A stretch of DNA of 64,000 nucleotides, from contig NC_013512.1 of assembly GCF_000024885.1 (NCBI RefSeq), forward strand, positions 1,178,001 to 1,242,000, read 5' to 3'. The position numbers were made by a program, and so were the translations under genes. Under the pieces are notes generated by a model. It saw only the letters and a program-made list of their open reading frames with translations. It searched no databases and had not been told where the DNA came from. This stretch comes from Sulfurospirillum deleyianum DSM 6946. Lineage in GTDB: Bacteria > Campylobacterota > Campylobacteria > Campylobacterales > Sulfurospirillaceae. How positions within the stretch are numbered: the stretch's first letter is position 1; every line of letters begins with the position of its first letter. Below, piece by piece: positions 27,509 to 34,947 of this stretch.

Positions 27509-28639
27509 ATGCGTTGTAGCCAGATGAGCTCTTTTATTGTTATGGACATAGTAAAAGAAGCAGAAAACTATAAAGATTGTATTCATTTTGAAATCGGTCA
27601 GCCTGACCTTCCTCCTTCACCTAAAGTCAAACAAGCTTTACATGTAAGTATTGATGAGAATAAATTTTCTTATACCCAAAGTCATGGTTTAGTAGAACTT
27701 CGTGAAAAAATCGCCCAGCATTATCAAACGACGTATGGCGTTACAATAGACATCGAACAGATTTTTCTAACCCCAGGTACGAGTGGTGCGTTTCTCATTG
27801 CTTATGCTTTAACGCTTGGAAAAGGCACAACGCTTGGCTTTAGCGACCCTTCGTATCCGTGCTATAAAAATTTTGCCTATCTTTTAGAGATTCATCCTTG
27901 TTTTATGCCCATTGGAAAAGAGGACAATTTTGAGTTACATGTAAAACACCTAGAACCGCACGCACTCGATGCTCTGCAAATCTCCTCACCTGCCAACCCC
28001 ACAGGCAACATCTACGATAGAGAAAACCTCAAAAGTTTGGTAACGTACTGTGAGAAGAAAAATATTGCTTTTATCTCTGATGAGCTTTATCATGGGCTTA
28101 CGTATGAAAAAGAAGCTTCCTGTGCGCTGGAATTTGGAAGTAAAAACGTCTATGTCATTAACGGTTTTTCAAAATACTACTGTCTCCCTGGTCAGCGTTT
28201 AGGTTGGGTCATTGTGCCAAAAGAGAAAATCCGCCATGCCGAGATGGTCGCTCAAAATCTCTTTATCTGTGCACCTACGCTTAGTCAGTATGGAGCACTA
28301 GAGGCTTTTGATGACGCCTACTTAAAAGAGATTAAAGCTGAGTTTCAAAAGCGACGTGACTACCTTTATGGTGAATTATCGCAACTTTTTGACATTGACG
28401 CTAAGCCTGAGGGAGCCTTTTACATCTGGGCAAACGTCTCACACTATTCAGACGATAGTTTCAGCTTTGCCAAAGAGCTTTTGGAAAATATCCACATCGC
28501 CACGACCCCAGGGGTTGATTTTGGAACCAATGGCACCAACTGCTACATCCGTTTTGCTTACACGAGAAGCATCGAGCATATGAGAGAAGGTGTTGAGAGA
28601 CTCAAAAACTATTTAAAGGAAAAAAATGAAAATCAGTAA
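27509..28639 (+). CDS. Class I/II PLP aminotransferase (AspC/AlaA-like)
   Basis: The frame can be read from TTG 27476, but a consensus TATAAT (27481-27486) lies there, so the start is taken as ATG 27509 (376 residues); ATG 27524 is also possible. Fold-type I features are FEIGQPDLPPSPKV, TPGTSGAFLIAYAL, SSPANPTGN, SDELYHG and the PLP-Lys in NGFSKYYCLPGQRLGW, with the substrate-carboxylate Arg in CYIRFAYTR. The closest functional label is aspartate/alanine aminotransferase; the exact substrate is not clear. Two TTACATGTAA copies (27638, 27935) are read Leu-His-Val. It overlaps slyD by 14 bp. Confidence 0.87.
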   Translation: MRCSQMSSFIVMDIVKEAENYKDCIHFEIGQPDLPPSPKVKQALHVSIDENKFSYTQSHGLVELREKIAQHYQTTYGVTIDIEQIFLTPGTSGAFLIAYALTLGKGTTLGFSDPSYPCYKNFAYLLEIHPCFMPIGKEDNFELHVKHLEPHALDALQISSPANPTGNIYDRENLKSLVTYCEKKNIAFISDELYHGLTYEKEASCALEFGSKNVYVINGFSKYYCLPGQRLGWVIVPKEKIRHAEMVAQNLFICAPTLSQYGALEAFDDAYLKEIKAEFQKRRDYLYGELSQLFDIDAKPEGAFYIWANVSHYSDDSFSFAKELLENIHIATTPGVDFGTNGTNCYIRFAYTRSIEHMREGVERLKNYLKEKNENQ

Positions 28640-29096
28640 AAACAGTGTGGTAACGCTCAGTTACCGTGTGGTCGATAAAAAAGGCAACCCCTTAGATACA
28701 GGCGATGAACCACTCATTTATCTGCATGGTGGATATGGCGATATTTTTGCCAAAGTGGAAAAAGAACTTGAGGGAAAAAATGTGGGCGATGAAGTGGAAG
28801 TCTCACTGCTTGCCAAAGAGTCGTTTGGGGAATTTGATGAAGAGTTGATTGTAACGCAACCTAGAGCTGAGTTTGACGAACATATCCATGTGGGTGAACA
28901 GTTTGAAGAGATTGTTGAAGATGAACTCAGTGGCGAAGAAGAGAGCATTATTTACCTCGTTAAAGAAGTAACGCCTGAGCATGTCATCTTAGATGGCAAT
29001 CACCCTTTTGCGGGAACTGATGTTATTTTTCATGCCGTTGTAGCCGATGTAAGAAAAGCAACCAAAGAGGAAATTGAGTGCCAATACGCACGTTAA
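28626..29096 (+). CDS. slyD: FKBP-type peptidyl-prolyl isomerase SlyD
   Basis: The 156-residue protein has the SlyD arrangement: FKBP core halves (VTLSYRVVDKKGNPLDTG, EPLIYLHGGYGDIFAKVEKELEG), the inserted IF chaperone domain (about 70-125) and FAGTDVIFHAVVADVR. It lacks the long His/Cys-rich metal-binding tail of E. coli SlyD, so a nickel-delivery role is less certain. It overlaps the aminotransferase gene. Confidence 0.92.
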   Translation: MKISKNSVVTLSYRVVDKKGNPLDTGDEPLIYLHGGYGDIFAKVEKELEGKNVGDEVEVSLLAKESFGEFDEELIVTQPRAEFDEHIHVGEQFEEIVEDELSGEEESIIYLVKEVTPEHVILDGNHPFAGTDVIFHAVVADVRKATKEEIECQYAR

Positions 29097-29134
29097 TGTT
29101 CTAAAAAGAGAGTTACATGTAAAGAAGTCTAATG

Positions 29135-29162
29135 TTTAAAGAGGCAAAATTGCCTCTTTAAA
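29135..29162. terminator. Bidirectional terminator between slyD and lpoB
   Basis: A long perfect inverted repeat (TTTAAAGAGGCAA / TTGCCTCTTTAAA, 2-4 nt loop) lies between convergent genes. AT-rich arms provide the U-rich tail in both directions. It is bracketed by two TTACATGTAA palindromes (29113 and 29168). Confidence 0.8.
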
Positions 29163-29184
29163 TGCCTTTACATGTAACCGTGAA

Positions 29185-29808
29185 TTACCACGATGTTGAA
29201 TCATTTGAGCCAATTTTGCTCACCTTCGTCTCACCTTCCCAAAGCGCCAAACCTGTTTTAATATCGGTCATAGTCAGTTGAAACGAGTAATCCACACGTT
29301 TATCACCTGAGCCAATTTTGGTGTCTCTTTGAATCACTTTACCTGAAAGTGAATAATCAGGCGCTATTATCTGTCCCTCAGCTGCAATGGTTTTTTGGTT
29401 AAACTCTTTGATATTTCTAAGCTCTCGGACTTGGTAACTCATGGCATCCTCAGGTCCACCCGCACGAATGGCAGTGGTGGTAATAAACTTACCTTTACCG
29501 TTTTGAAGCAACTCGATACGAATTTTTTTGGTTAATAAATCAGTATCGAAGCGTTGCATCGTATCGTTGATAACGGTTGAAATGGCAACCACATACTGTC
29601 TTCCGTCATTTTTCATAAGGTATGGATTTTTTAGCATACTTTGAACCGCCTCAGCTACTGCTTTTTCAATATCCACCTCATCAATGCCTAAAGAGACCGC
29701 CTCATTGCTTTGTACATCGGTGGGTTTAACATAAGTGGCTTGTCTTGCACATCCACTTAAAAGCAGTGTTCCTAATAGCACTGCTGTAAAACTCTTTTTA
29801 ACTAACAT
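29185..29808 (-). CDS. lpoB: LpoB-like penicillin-binding-protein activator lipoprotein
   Basis: The 207-residue lipoprotein (lipobox LLSGC, Cys19) has the PF13036-type LpoB domain: VDIEKAVAEAVQSMLKNPYLM, VVAISTVINDTMQRFDTDLLTKKIRIELL and LSGKVIQRDTKI. LpoB in Enterobacteria activates PBP1B. Here it is the last gene of a minus-strand trio with YcfL- and COG3014-like lipoproteins, the same association known in other proteobacteria, so the three probably work together at the outer membrane. Confidence 0.85.
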   Translation of the reverse strand: MLVKKSFTAVLLGTLLLSGCARQATYVKPTDVQSNEAVSLGIDEVDIEKAVAEAVQSMLKNPYLMKNDGRQYVVAISTVINDTMQRFDTDLLTKKIRIELLQNGKGKFITTTAIRAGGPEDAMSYQVRELRNIKEFNQKTIAAEGQIIAPDYSLSGKVIQRDTKIGSGDKRVDYSFQLTMTDIKTGLALWEGETKVSKIGSNDSTSW

Positions 29809-29819
29809 TTTTTATCCTT

Positions 29820-30233
29820 TTAATGAGAATTGGATGTTGTTGAATCAGTCGTCGCTGACTCCTCTTTTTCAATGAAAAGCATATAACTGCTCACCTCAGC
29901 AATAGGAGCTACCGCATCAATGACGTGTGTGCGCCCTTCTTTGAGTTCTGCTTTTTGCCAACGATTTAAACGAGAATCAATGACAAAGCCTTGCGCATCT
30001 TTCCACTCCACTTTATACAGGAAAGTTTGTGGGAAAGAGGAGAGATTGCGTACGCTAAATTGCACCTCTTTGTTTTCATTCAGCCAACGCTCGTTTTTGG
30101 TAATCTCAAAGGTGTCGCAAAAGTTTTGAGCGATAGAAATATTTTCAGGTAATACGCACATTTTGGGTGCGCAACCACTTAAAAGAGCTGCGACAAACGC
30201 AACGCTTAGGGCTTTAGAAAGCAACTTTGTCAT
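29820..30233 (-). CDS. YcfL-like (DUF1425) lipoprotein
   Basis: The 137-residue lipoprotein (lipobox LLSGC) has a beta-sandwich core: VQFSVRNLSSFPQTFLYKVEWKDAQGFVID, then SRLNRWQKAELKEGRTH. This matches DUF1425 (YcfL), the neighbour of lpoB in E. coli. It overlaps the upstream gene by 20 bp and lies 11 bp from lpoB. A polar Ser/Thr C-terminal tail is present. Function unknown. Confidence 0.78.
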   Translation of the reverse strand: MTKLLSKALSVAFVAALLSGCAPKMCVLPENISIAQNFCDTFEITKNERWLNENKEVQFSVRNLSSFPQTFLYKVEWKDAQGFVIDSRLNRWQKAELKEGRTHVIDAVAPIAEVSSYMLFIEKEESATTDSTTSNSH

Positions 30234-31587
30234 AATAAACGCCTCCTTGTGTATTGTAGGTTCTTACCACATAAATATAATTTTTACTCACATCCACACT
30301 ATCGCGTAACAACAATCTGCCGTGTGCATCGTATATTTCTAACACACCATTGCTAAGGGGGACTTTAAGGGCACTAAAATTTTTAGGCAAACTCTGCCAA
30401 CTTCGCACATCCGCATTGTTTTTAAGTACCCCAACTAAGCCTACACCCACTTGCGCTAAAATATTTCCCTGATCGGCTGCGATTTTTTGCAACACCAAAT
30501 CGGTGGTCGTACGCATAATGGCTCTGGTTAAAATAGCAGGAAAACGCTTTTCAAACTCACTGGCAATCACGCCATCCATCGAAGCGATTTTAAAGGTATT
30601 ACTTTTAAAATCCCCATTGACAACACTAATATAAGGCATTTCATCTAGCACAGGCTCTAGGGTAGGAAGCGCTAAACTTGGCATATAGACTTGCCAATGG
30701 TTGTTATGACGAATGGGAATAGGAAGGGCTATCTTCCAATCTCTCTTCTTGCTTGCGTACCCGCTCTCATAAATAATATGCGCATAAGCTTTGCTATCGA
30801 CCTTACCAGAAAGCGCACTCAGACACACCGCTAAATCATGCTCAATCAGTGGGTTTTTTGTCATACCATAGGCTTCTTTGAGCAAATCAACCGCCTTTTG
30901 ATAATCCTTCATTTTTAAAAAATAAAGCCCCGCCATGTAATTGACAAAGGGGTTATTAAAGTTAGGATATTTCTCATACGCATCTAAAAACTTGTAGTTT
31001 TGCGCAATAATCGAATCTGCCTCTTTACTCTGCCCTACGGTAATGTTTTTTTGCTGATTTTGCGCTCTCTCTTTGGCTAACTTCGCTTCTTCAATAGCAA
31101 TCTCTTTTCCAAAATACTCTTGTGCCATTCGTTGGCGCTCTAAAGCTCGATTAAACTCTACTCTCGCATTAGCGTGGTCGCCTAAAAGCATAAAGTTCAT
31201 CGCCTTATACGTATTGGTCATCACCTTATCATACGTCATCCCCTCATAATCCATAATCGTATCGTTAATGAGCACCGCACCCACATTTTGAGTCGCACTG
31301 CCTAGTAAAAGTTGTTCATCATACTTTTTAAAGGCACTATCGACACTATCAAAGACTTGAATGGACGCTTTATACTCTTTTTGCATCCTAAGTGCGGTGG
31401 CTTCTTGCAGTGACCATAAAATGTCATTGGAAACTCCTTTTGAGACCTCTTTTGCCCCTTTAAAATCCCCTGCTCTAAACTTTGCTTCGTATTGTGGGAG
31501 CATCTGTGCTGTGGTTGCACATCCCACAACCAGCCACAACAGAGCTATCATGGATAGACTTAATTTTAAGTTATGCTTCCATTGCAT
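30214..31587 (-). CDS. COG3014-like TPR lipoprotein
   Basis: The 457-residue lipoprotein (lipobox VVGC, Cys about 23) has an N-terminal helical-repeat region: FRAGDFKGAKEVSK, EYKASIQVFDSVDSAF, GDHANARVEFNRALERQ and YQKAVDLLKEAYG, consistent with TPR units. The C-terminal part is beta-rich, about residues 300-457. It matches the COG3014 family found with YcfL and LpoB. It heads the minus-strand trio. A role in peptidoglycan-synthase control is inference from context. Confidence 0.75.
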   Translation of the reverse strand: MQWKHNLKLSLSMIALLWLVVGCATTAQMLPQYEAKFRAGDFKGAKEVSKGVSNDILWSLQEATALRMQKEYKASIQVFDSVDSAFKKYDEQLLLGSATQNVGAVLINDTIMDYEGMTYDKVMTNTYKAMNFMLLGDHANARVEFNRALERQRMAQEYFGKEIAIEEAKLAKERAQNQQKNITVGQSKEADSIIAQNYKFLDAYEKYPNFNNPFVNYMAGLYFLKMKDYQKAVDLLKEAYGMTKNPLIEHDLAVCLSALSGKVDSKAYAHIIYESGYASKKRDWKIALPIPIRHNNHWQVYMPSLALPTLEPVLDEMPYISVVNGDFKSNTFKIASMDGVIASEFEKRFPAILTRAIMRTTTDLVLQKIAADQGNILAQVGVGLVGVLKNNADVRSWQSLPKNFSALKVPLSNGVLEIYDAHGRLLLRDSVDVSKNYIYVVRTYNTQGGVYYDKVAF

Positions 31588-31740
31588 TCATACGCCTCCT
31601 AACTCCTATTTCGTGAAGAACTTTATAGAATTAATGCTTAATAAATATGCTGTGTGATTATTTTACATGTAAGTCCTCATAATCTCACACTTTTTTGTTA
31701 CAATGCCCTCTTTAATCTTTTTTACCCCTAAAGAGATGCT

Positions 31741-32157
31741 ATGAATGATACACTTTATGTTTACCGCATCAACACGGGTTCGTGTAATGGATGCGATGTT
31801 GAGATTTTGGCCAGTGTGCTTTTACCTAAGTTTGGTTTTGACGCCCTAGGATGTGTCTATACAAATGACCCTACCCTTGCTAATATTCTTCTGGTTACTG
31901 GAGCGATTACCGCACGTTCTACTCCCTATTTACAAGCAGCGCTGAAACAACTACCCTCAAAAAAAATTGTCGTAGCCTTAGGCATTTGTCCGATTAGTGG
32001 AGGCGTATTTCGTGATAGTTACGCTATTACAGGTCCTTTGGATACCTTTGTCGATGTGGACGTCAATATCTCAGGCTGTCCGCCTTCTCCCAAAGAGATA
32101 GCCCAAGGACTTGCGCAAGCGTGTGAACTCTGGAGGGAGCGATACCATGCCCATTAA
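31741..32157 (+). CDS. Group 4 [NiFe]-hydrogenase small subunit (CooL/EchC-like)
   Basis: The 138-residue protein resembles NuoB/CooL. The proximal [4Fe-4S] ligands are visible as CNGCDVE near residue 15, the Cys in LGICPISGGVF, and SGCPPSP near residue 115. It receives electrons from the ferredoxin encoded next (overlap 11 bp). It heads a run in the order small subunit - ferredoxin - 30-kDa subunit - large subunit, identical to cooL-X-U-H of CO-linked hydrogenases. A TTACATGTAA palindrome at 31663 lies in the upstream region. Confidence 0.88.
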   Translation: MNDTLYVYRINTGSCNGCDVEILASVLLPKFGFDALGCVYTNDPTLANILLVTGAITARSTPYLQAALKQLPSKKIVVALGICPISGGVFRDSYAITGPLDTFVDVDVNISGCPPSPKEIAQGLAQACELWRERYHAH

Positions 32158-32566
32158 ATTTGAAAACACCCTGTGTGTTCTGTGCAATACCTGTCTTTTT
32201 GTTTGCCCAGCTAATGCCATTTGCATTGAAAAAACAGCGCAAACAGAGTCTATGTATGACTTTACCCTTTGGCACAATAGCTGTACGCTGTGTGGTAACT
32301 GTATTTATTACTGTCCCTCAGGTGCGCTTCGTATGAGCGATGAAACCACTGCCATCTCACTTCAAGAACACAAATACACCCACGCCATCCATGCAAACGT
32401 TTCTCTTACAACCTGTTCTTCGTGTGGAAAAGAGATGGTAGCCCTGAGCGATTCGTTTTTACACAAAGCCTTTGGTCACACGTCTACTTCCTTAGAAGAA
32501 CACTTTCGCCTCTGCCCAACGTGCAGACGCACCCATACCTTTTCACAACGAGTCTTAAACCCATGA
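32147..32566 (+). CDS. Hydrogenase polyferredoxin subunit (CooX/EchF-like) with zinc-ribbon-like tail
   Basis: ATG 32147 has a GGAGGGAG Shine-Dalgarno and overlaps the small-subunit gene; longer frames are not needed. The 139-residue protein has two 4Fe-4S motifs (CVLCNTCLFVCP and CTLCGNCIYYCP). A C-terminal CxxC pair (CSSCGKEM) plus CPTC looks like a zinc ribbon, as in HycF/HyfH-type subunits. It passes electrons between the ferredoxin partner and the small subunit. Confidence 0.87.
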   Translation: MPIKFENTLCVLCNTCLFVCPANAICIEKTAQTESMYDFTLWHNSCTLCGNCIYYCPSGALRMSDETTAISLQEHKYTHAIHANVSLTTCSSCGKEMVALSDSFLHKAFGHTSTSLEEHFRLCPTCRRTHTFSQRVLNP

Positions 32567-33057
32567 AACACCTACAATCTAACCTCACCCACCTTGCCAA
32601 CACCCTTGACATTCCAACCTCCTTTGAAATTTCCAACGATGCGTTGTGGGCTTCTATAGAAGATACCAACGCTTTAGAGGAGTTTGCCAAAGGCTTACAA
32701 ACTATGCACGCAAGGGTGTGCATGATAACCTGTGCTCGCGTGGATGAGGGGCATGACATTCTCTATCATTTTGATATCAAAGGGGTACTTTTTAATTTAA
32801 AATTGCACCTCAAAACGCCCCTGCTTCCCTCCATTACGCCGTTATTTGAGAGTGCGAATTGGGCGGAAAGAGAACTCAGTGAGCTTTATGGCATTACGTT
32901 AGAAAATCATCCTAATCCTGCTAAACTCTTCATTGATGAGAGCATTAAAGAGGCTATTTATGAGGCGTATGTTCCTCTTTCTTCAGCGATGAATGGTGAG
33001 GTTTCTCGCCACTTATGGGAAAAGGTAAAAATGGCACAAGGAGAAAACAATGGCTGA
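32563..33057 (+). CDS. Hydrogenase 30-kDa (NuoC/CooU/EchD-like) subunit
   Basis: ATG 32563 overlaps the ferredoxin stop (ATGA), which gives 164 residues. The signature ANWAERELSELYGITLENHPNPAKLF is the complex I 30-kDa motif. An N-terminal ferredoxin-like domain (about 20-90) precedes it. It is a structural subunit in contact with the large subunit, whose gene overlaps by 8 bp. Confidence 0.86.
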   Translation: MKHLQSNLTHLANTLDIPTSFEISNDALWASIEDTNALEEFAKGLQTMHARVCMITCARVDEGHDILYHFDIKGVLFNLKLHLKTPLLPSITPLFESANWAERELSELYGITLENHPNPAKLFIDESIKEAIYEAYVPLSSAMNGEVSRHLWEKVKMAQGENNG

Positions 33058-34138
33058 TGTGAAATGCATTTTAGGACCGTTTGATGTCGCCCTTGAAGAG
33101 CCTGTCTATTTTAACATCACCCCCAATGCGGATGGAAAAACCATTCAAAGTGTTGAGATGATCAATGGCTTTGTGCACCGTGGCATGGAGTCGATTGTTC
33201 TTCGAAAAAACTTTTTACAAAACCTGATTATCACGGAAAAGGTGTGTGGGCTTTGCTCCAATAATCACCCTTTTACCTACTGCATGGCAGTGGAAAAACT
33301 CTCGCACATCACCATTCCTAAACGTGCAGCCTATTTACGGGTGATTGCCGATGAAACCAAACGGGTAGCAAGCCATCTTTTCAATGTCGCCATGCTTGCG
33401 CACCTTCTCAAACGCCACACTTTAATGGGTTCTTTGTTAGAAGCAAGGGAGCATTTTCAAGATATTAAAGAGCAGATTTGGGGCAATCGTATGGATTTGA
33501 GCGCCAATGTCATTGGTGGTGTCAAATACGACTTAAATTCTGAAAAAATTGCGTTTATGAAAGAAAAAATGGTGTTAACACGCACAGCGCTTGAAGCGAT
33601 TGTTCACATCTTTGAAACCGATGAGAGCCTTAAAAAGCGCATTCAAGGTGTGGGCGTTTTACCACACGAAAAGGCACTGAGTCTGGGTGTCGTAGGCCCT
33701 GTCGCACGAGCCAGCGGGGTCAATAACGATGTACGCTTTTGCGCTCCTTACGCTGTTTATGATGCGCTTAGCTTTAAGGTCATCACCCGAAGTGAAGGCG
33801 ATGTTTACGCAAGGGCAATGGTCAGGCTTTATGAAATTTTCGAATCCATGAGCCTTTTAGAACAAGCCTTTGACGCCTTACCTGAGGGAGAAATTGCTTT
33901 ACATGTAAAGAGTGTGGTGCAAAAAGGCGAAGCCACTTCTCGCAGTGAAGCACCCAGAGGAGAGCTGATGTATTATCTCAAAAGCAATGGATCTCAAAAG
34001 CCTGAGCGCATGAAGTGGCGAGTGCCCAGTTATATGAACTGGGAAGCACTAAAAGTGATGCTCAAAGACAATGCCATCGAAGATGTCGCACTCATTTTTA
34101 ATAGCATTGACCCTTGTATTTCGTGCAGTGAGCGTTGA
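33050..34138 (+). CDS. Group 4 [NiFe]-hydrogenase large subunit (CooH/EchE-like)
   Basis: The 362-residue catalytic subunit has both nickel-binding motifs: L1 EKVCGLCSNNHP at about residues 62-73 and L2 DPCISCSER at the C-terminus. The protein ends right after L2, so no C-terminal maturation peptide is cleaved, as in CooH/EchE. Size and gene order match CooH. No genes for the membrane arm (CooM/CooK, EchA/EchB or HyfB-F types) lie next to it, which is unusual for group 4. A TTACATGTAA copy at 33899 reads Leu-His-Val-Lys. Confidence 0.92.
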   Translation: MADVKCILGPFDVALEEPVYFNITPNADGKTIQSVEMINGFVHRGMESIVLRKNFLQNLIITEKVCGLCSNNHPFTYCMAVEKLSHITIPKRAAYLRVIADETKRVASHLFNVAMLAHLLKRHTLMGSLLEAREHFQDIKEQIWGNRMDLSANVIGGVKYDLNSEKIAFMKEKMVLTRTALEAIVHIFETDESLKKRIQGVGVLPHEKALSLGVVGPVARASGVNNDVRFCAPYAVYDALSFKVITRSEGDVYARAMVRLYEIFESMSLLEQAFDALPEGEIALHVKSVVQKGEATSRSEAPRGELMYYLKSNGSQKPERMKWRVPSYMNWEALKVMLKDNAIEDVALIFNSIDPCISCSER

Positions 34139-34140
34139 GT

Positions 34141-34605
34141 ATGCGCCATCAATTTATTATCACACAAACCGATGCTTGTATTGGGTGTTTAAGTTGCGAA
34201 TTAGCCTGTGCGGCGGCACATGCGAACATCTCTTTTGAAGAGGCGTACACCACGTCACTACCACTCCTTTCACGTAACCGTGTCATTCAAAGCTACGGCA
34301 AAATGGCACCGCTTCAGTGTATGCACTGTGAAACGCCTTCGTGTTTGGCGATTTGTCCGCATGGCGTCATTTCATTGGAAGAAGGATTTATCAAACTGGA
34401 TGAAACAGCCTGTGTGGGGTGTGGATGCTGTGCTTTAGCGTGTCCGTATGGTGCTATTTCAATGGTCAAAGAAGATGAGAGAGTCTATGCGCTTAAATGC
34501 AACCTCTGTTTTGAGCGAGACAACAATCCAGCCTGTGTGGAGCATTGCCCAACGCATGCACTCTCGCTGATGGATTACGCCCACGTTGAGGGCTTTCATG
34601 CATGA
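34141..34605 (+). CDS. Four-cluster ferredoxin of the CooF/HydN/HycB family
   Basis: The frame opens at TTG 34135, but ATG 34141 just after the large-subunit stop is preferred (154 residues). Four [4Fe-4S] sets are visible: CIGCLSCELACA, CMHCETPSCLAICP, CVGCGCCALACP and CNLCFERDNNPACVEHCP. CooF/HydN proteins carry electrons between a hydrogenase and a dehydrogenase. Here the likely partner is the flavoprotein encoded two genes later. It overlaps hypA by 8 bp. Confidence 0.9.
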   Translation: MRHQFIITQTDACIGCLSCELACAAAHANISFEEAYTTSLPLLSRNRVIQSYGKMAPLQCMHCETPSCLAICPHGVISLEEGFIKLDETACVGCGCCALACPYGAISMVKEDERVYALKCNLCFERDNNPACVEHCPTHALSLMDYAHVEGFHA

Positions 34606-34945
34606 GTATTCCATCGTTGCATCGTTAATTGATGTGTGCGAAAAAGAGGCAAAAAAACACCACGCCAAAGCCATTGAGCGCATTGAAATCGCATTGGGGC
34701 GTTTAAGCGGGGTTGAGCCTCATTTACTGCAAAGCTCTTTTGACACCTTTAAAGAGGAGACGCTTTGTGAAGGTGCTACCTTAGTCATCGAGCTGTGCGA
34801 TGTCATCTTAGAGTGCGAGGTGTGCCATGAGCGAAGTGTGCTCAAAAAGAACCATTTTATCTGCCCCAAATGCCAGAGCGAATCGGTACGCATGGTGGGT
34901 GGGCAAGAGTTACATGTAAACAGTATTGTTATTAAAGAGGCGTAA
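34598..34945 (+). CDS. hypA: Hydrogenase nickel-insertion protein HypA
   Basis: Starting at ATG 34598 the 115-residue protein begins with the nickel-ligand motif Met-His-Glu and has the zinc site formed by CEVCHERS and CPKCQSES. It delivers Ni to the hydrogenase large subunit precursor. Its placement inside the hydrogenase operon suggests it serves this enzyme; no hypBCDEF genes are in the window. A TTACATGTAA copy at 34910 gives Glu-Leu-His-Val-Asn in the C-terminus. Confidence 0.94.
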   Translation: MHEYSIVASLIDVCEKEAKKHHAKAIERIEIALGRLSGVEPHLLQSSFDTFKEETLCEGATLVIELCDVILECEVCHERSVLKKNHFICPKCQSESVRMVGGQELHVNSIVIKEA

Positions 34946-34947
34946 AT

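Noticed and set aside
32111-33057. Longer upstream starts for the hydrogenase ferredoxin (32111) and 30-kDa (32422) genes
   Set aside because: The added residues are shadows of the preceding genes. ATG 32147 and ATG 32563 have a good Shine-Dalgarno or an ATGA overlap and match family N-termini.
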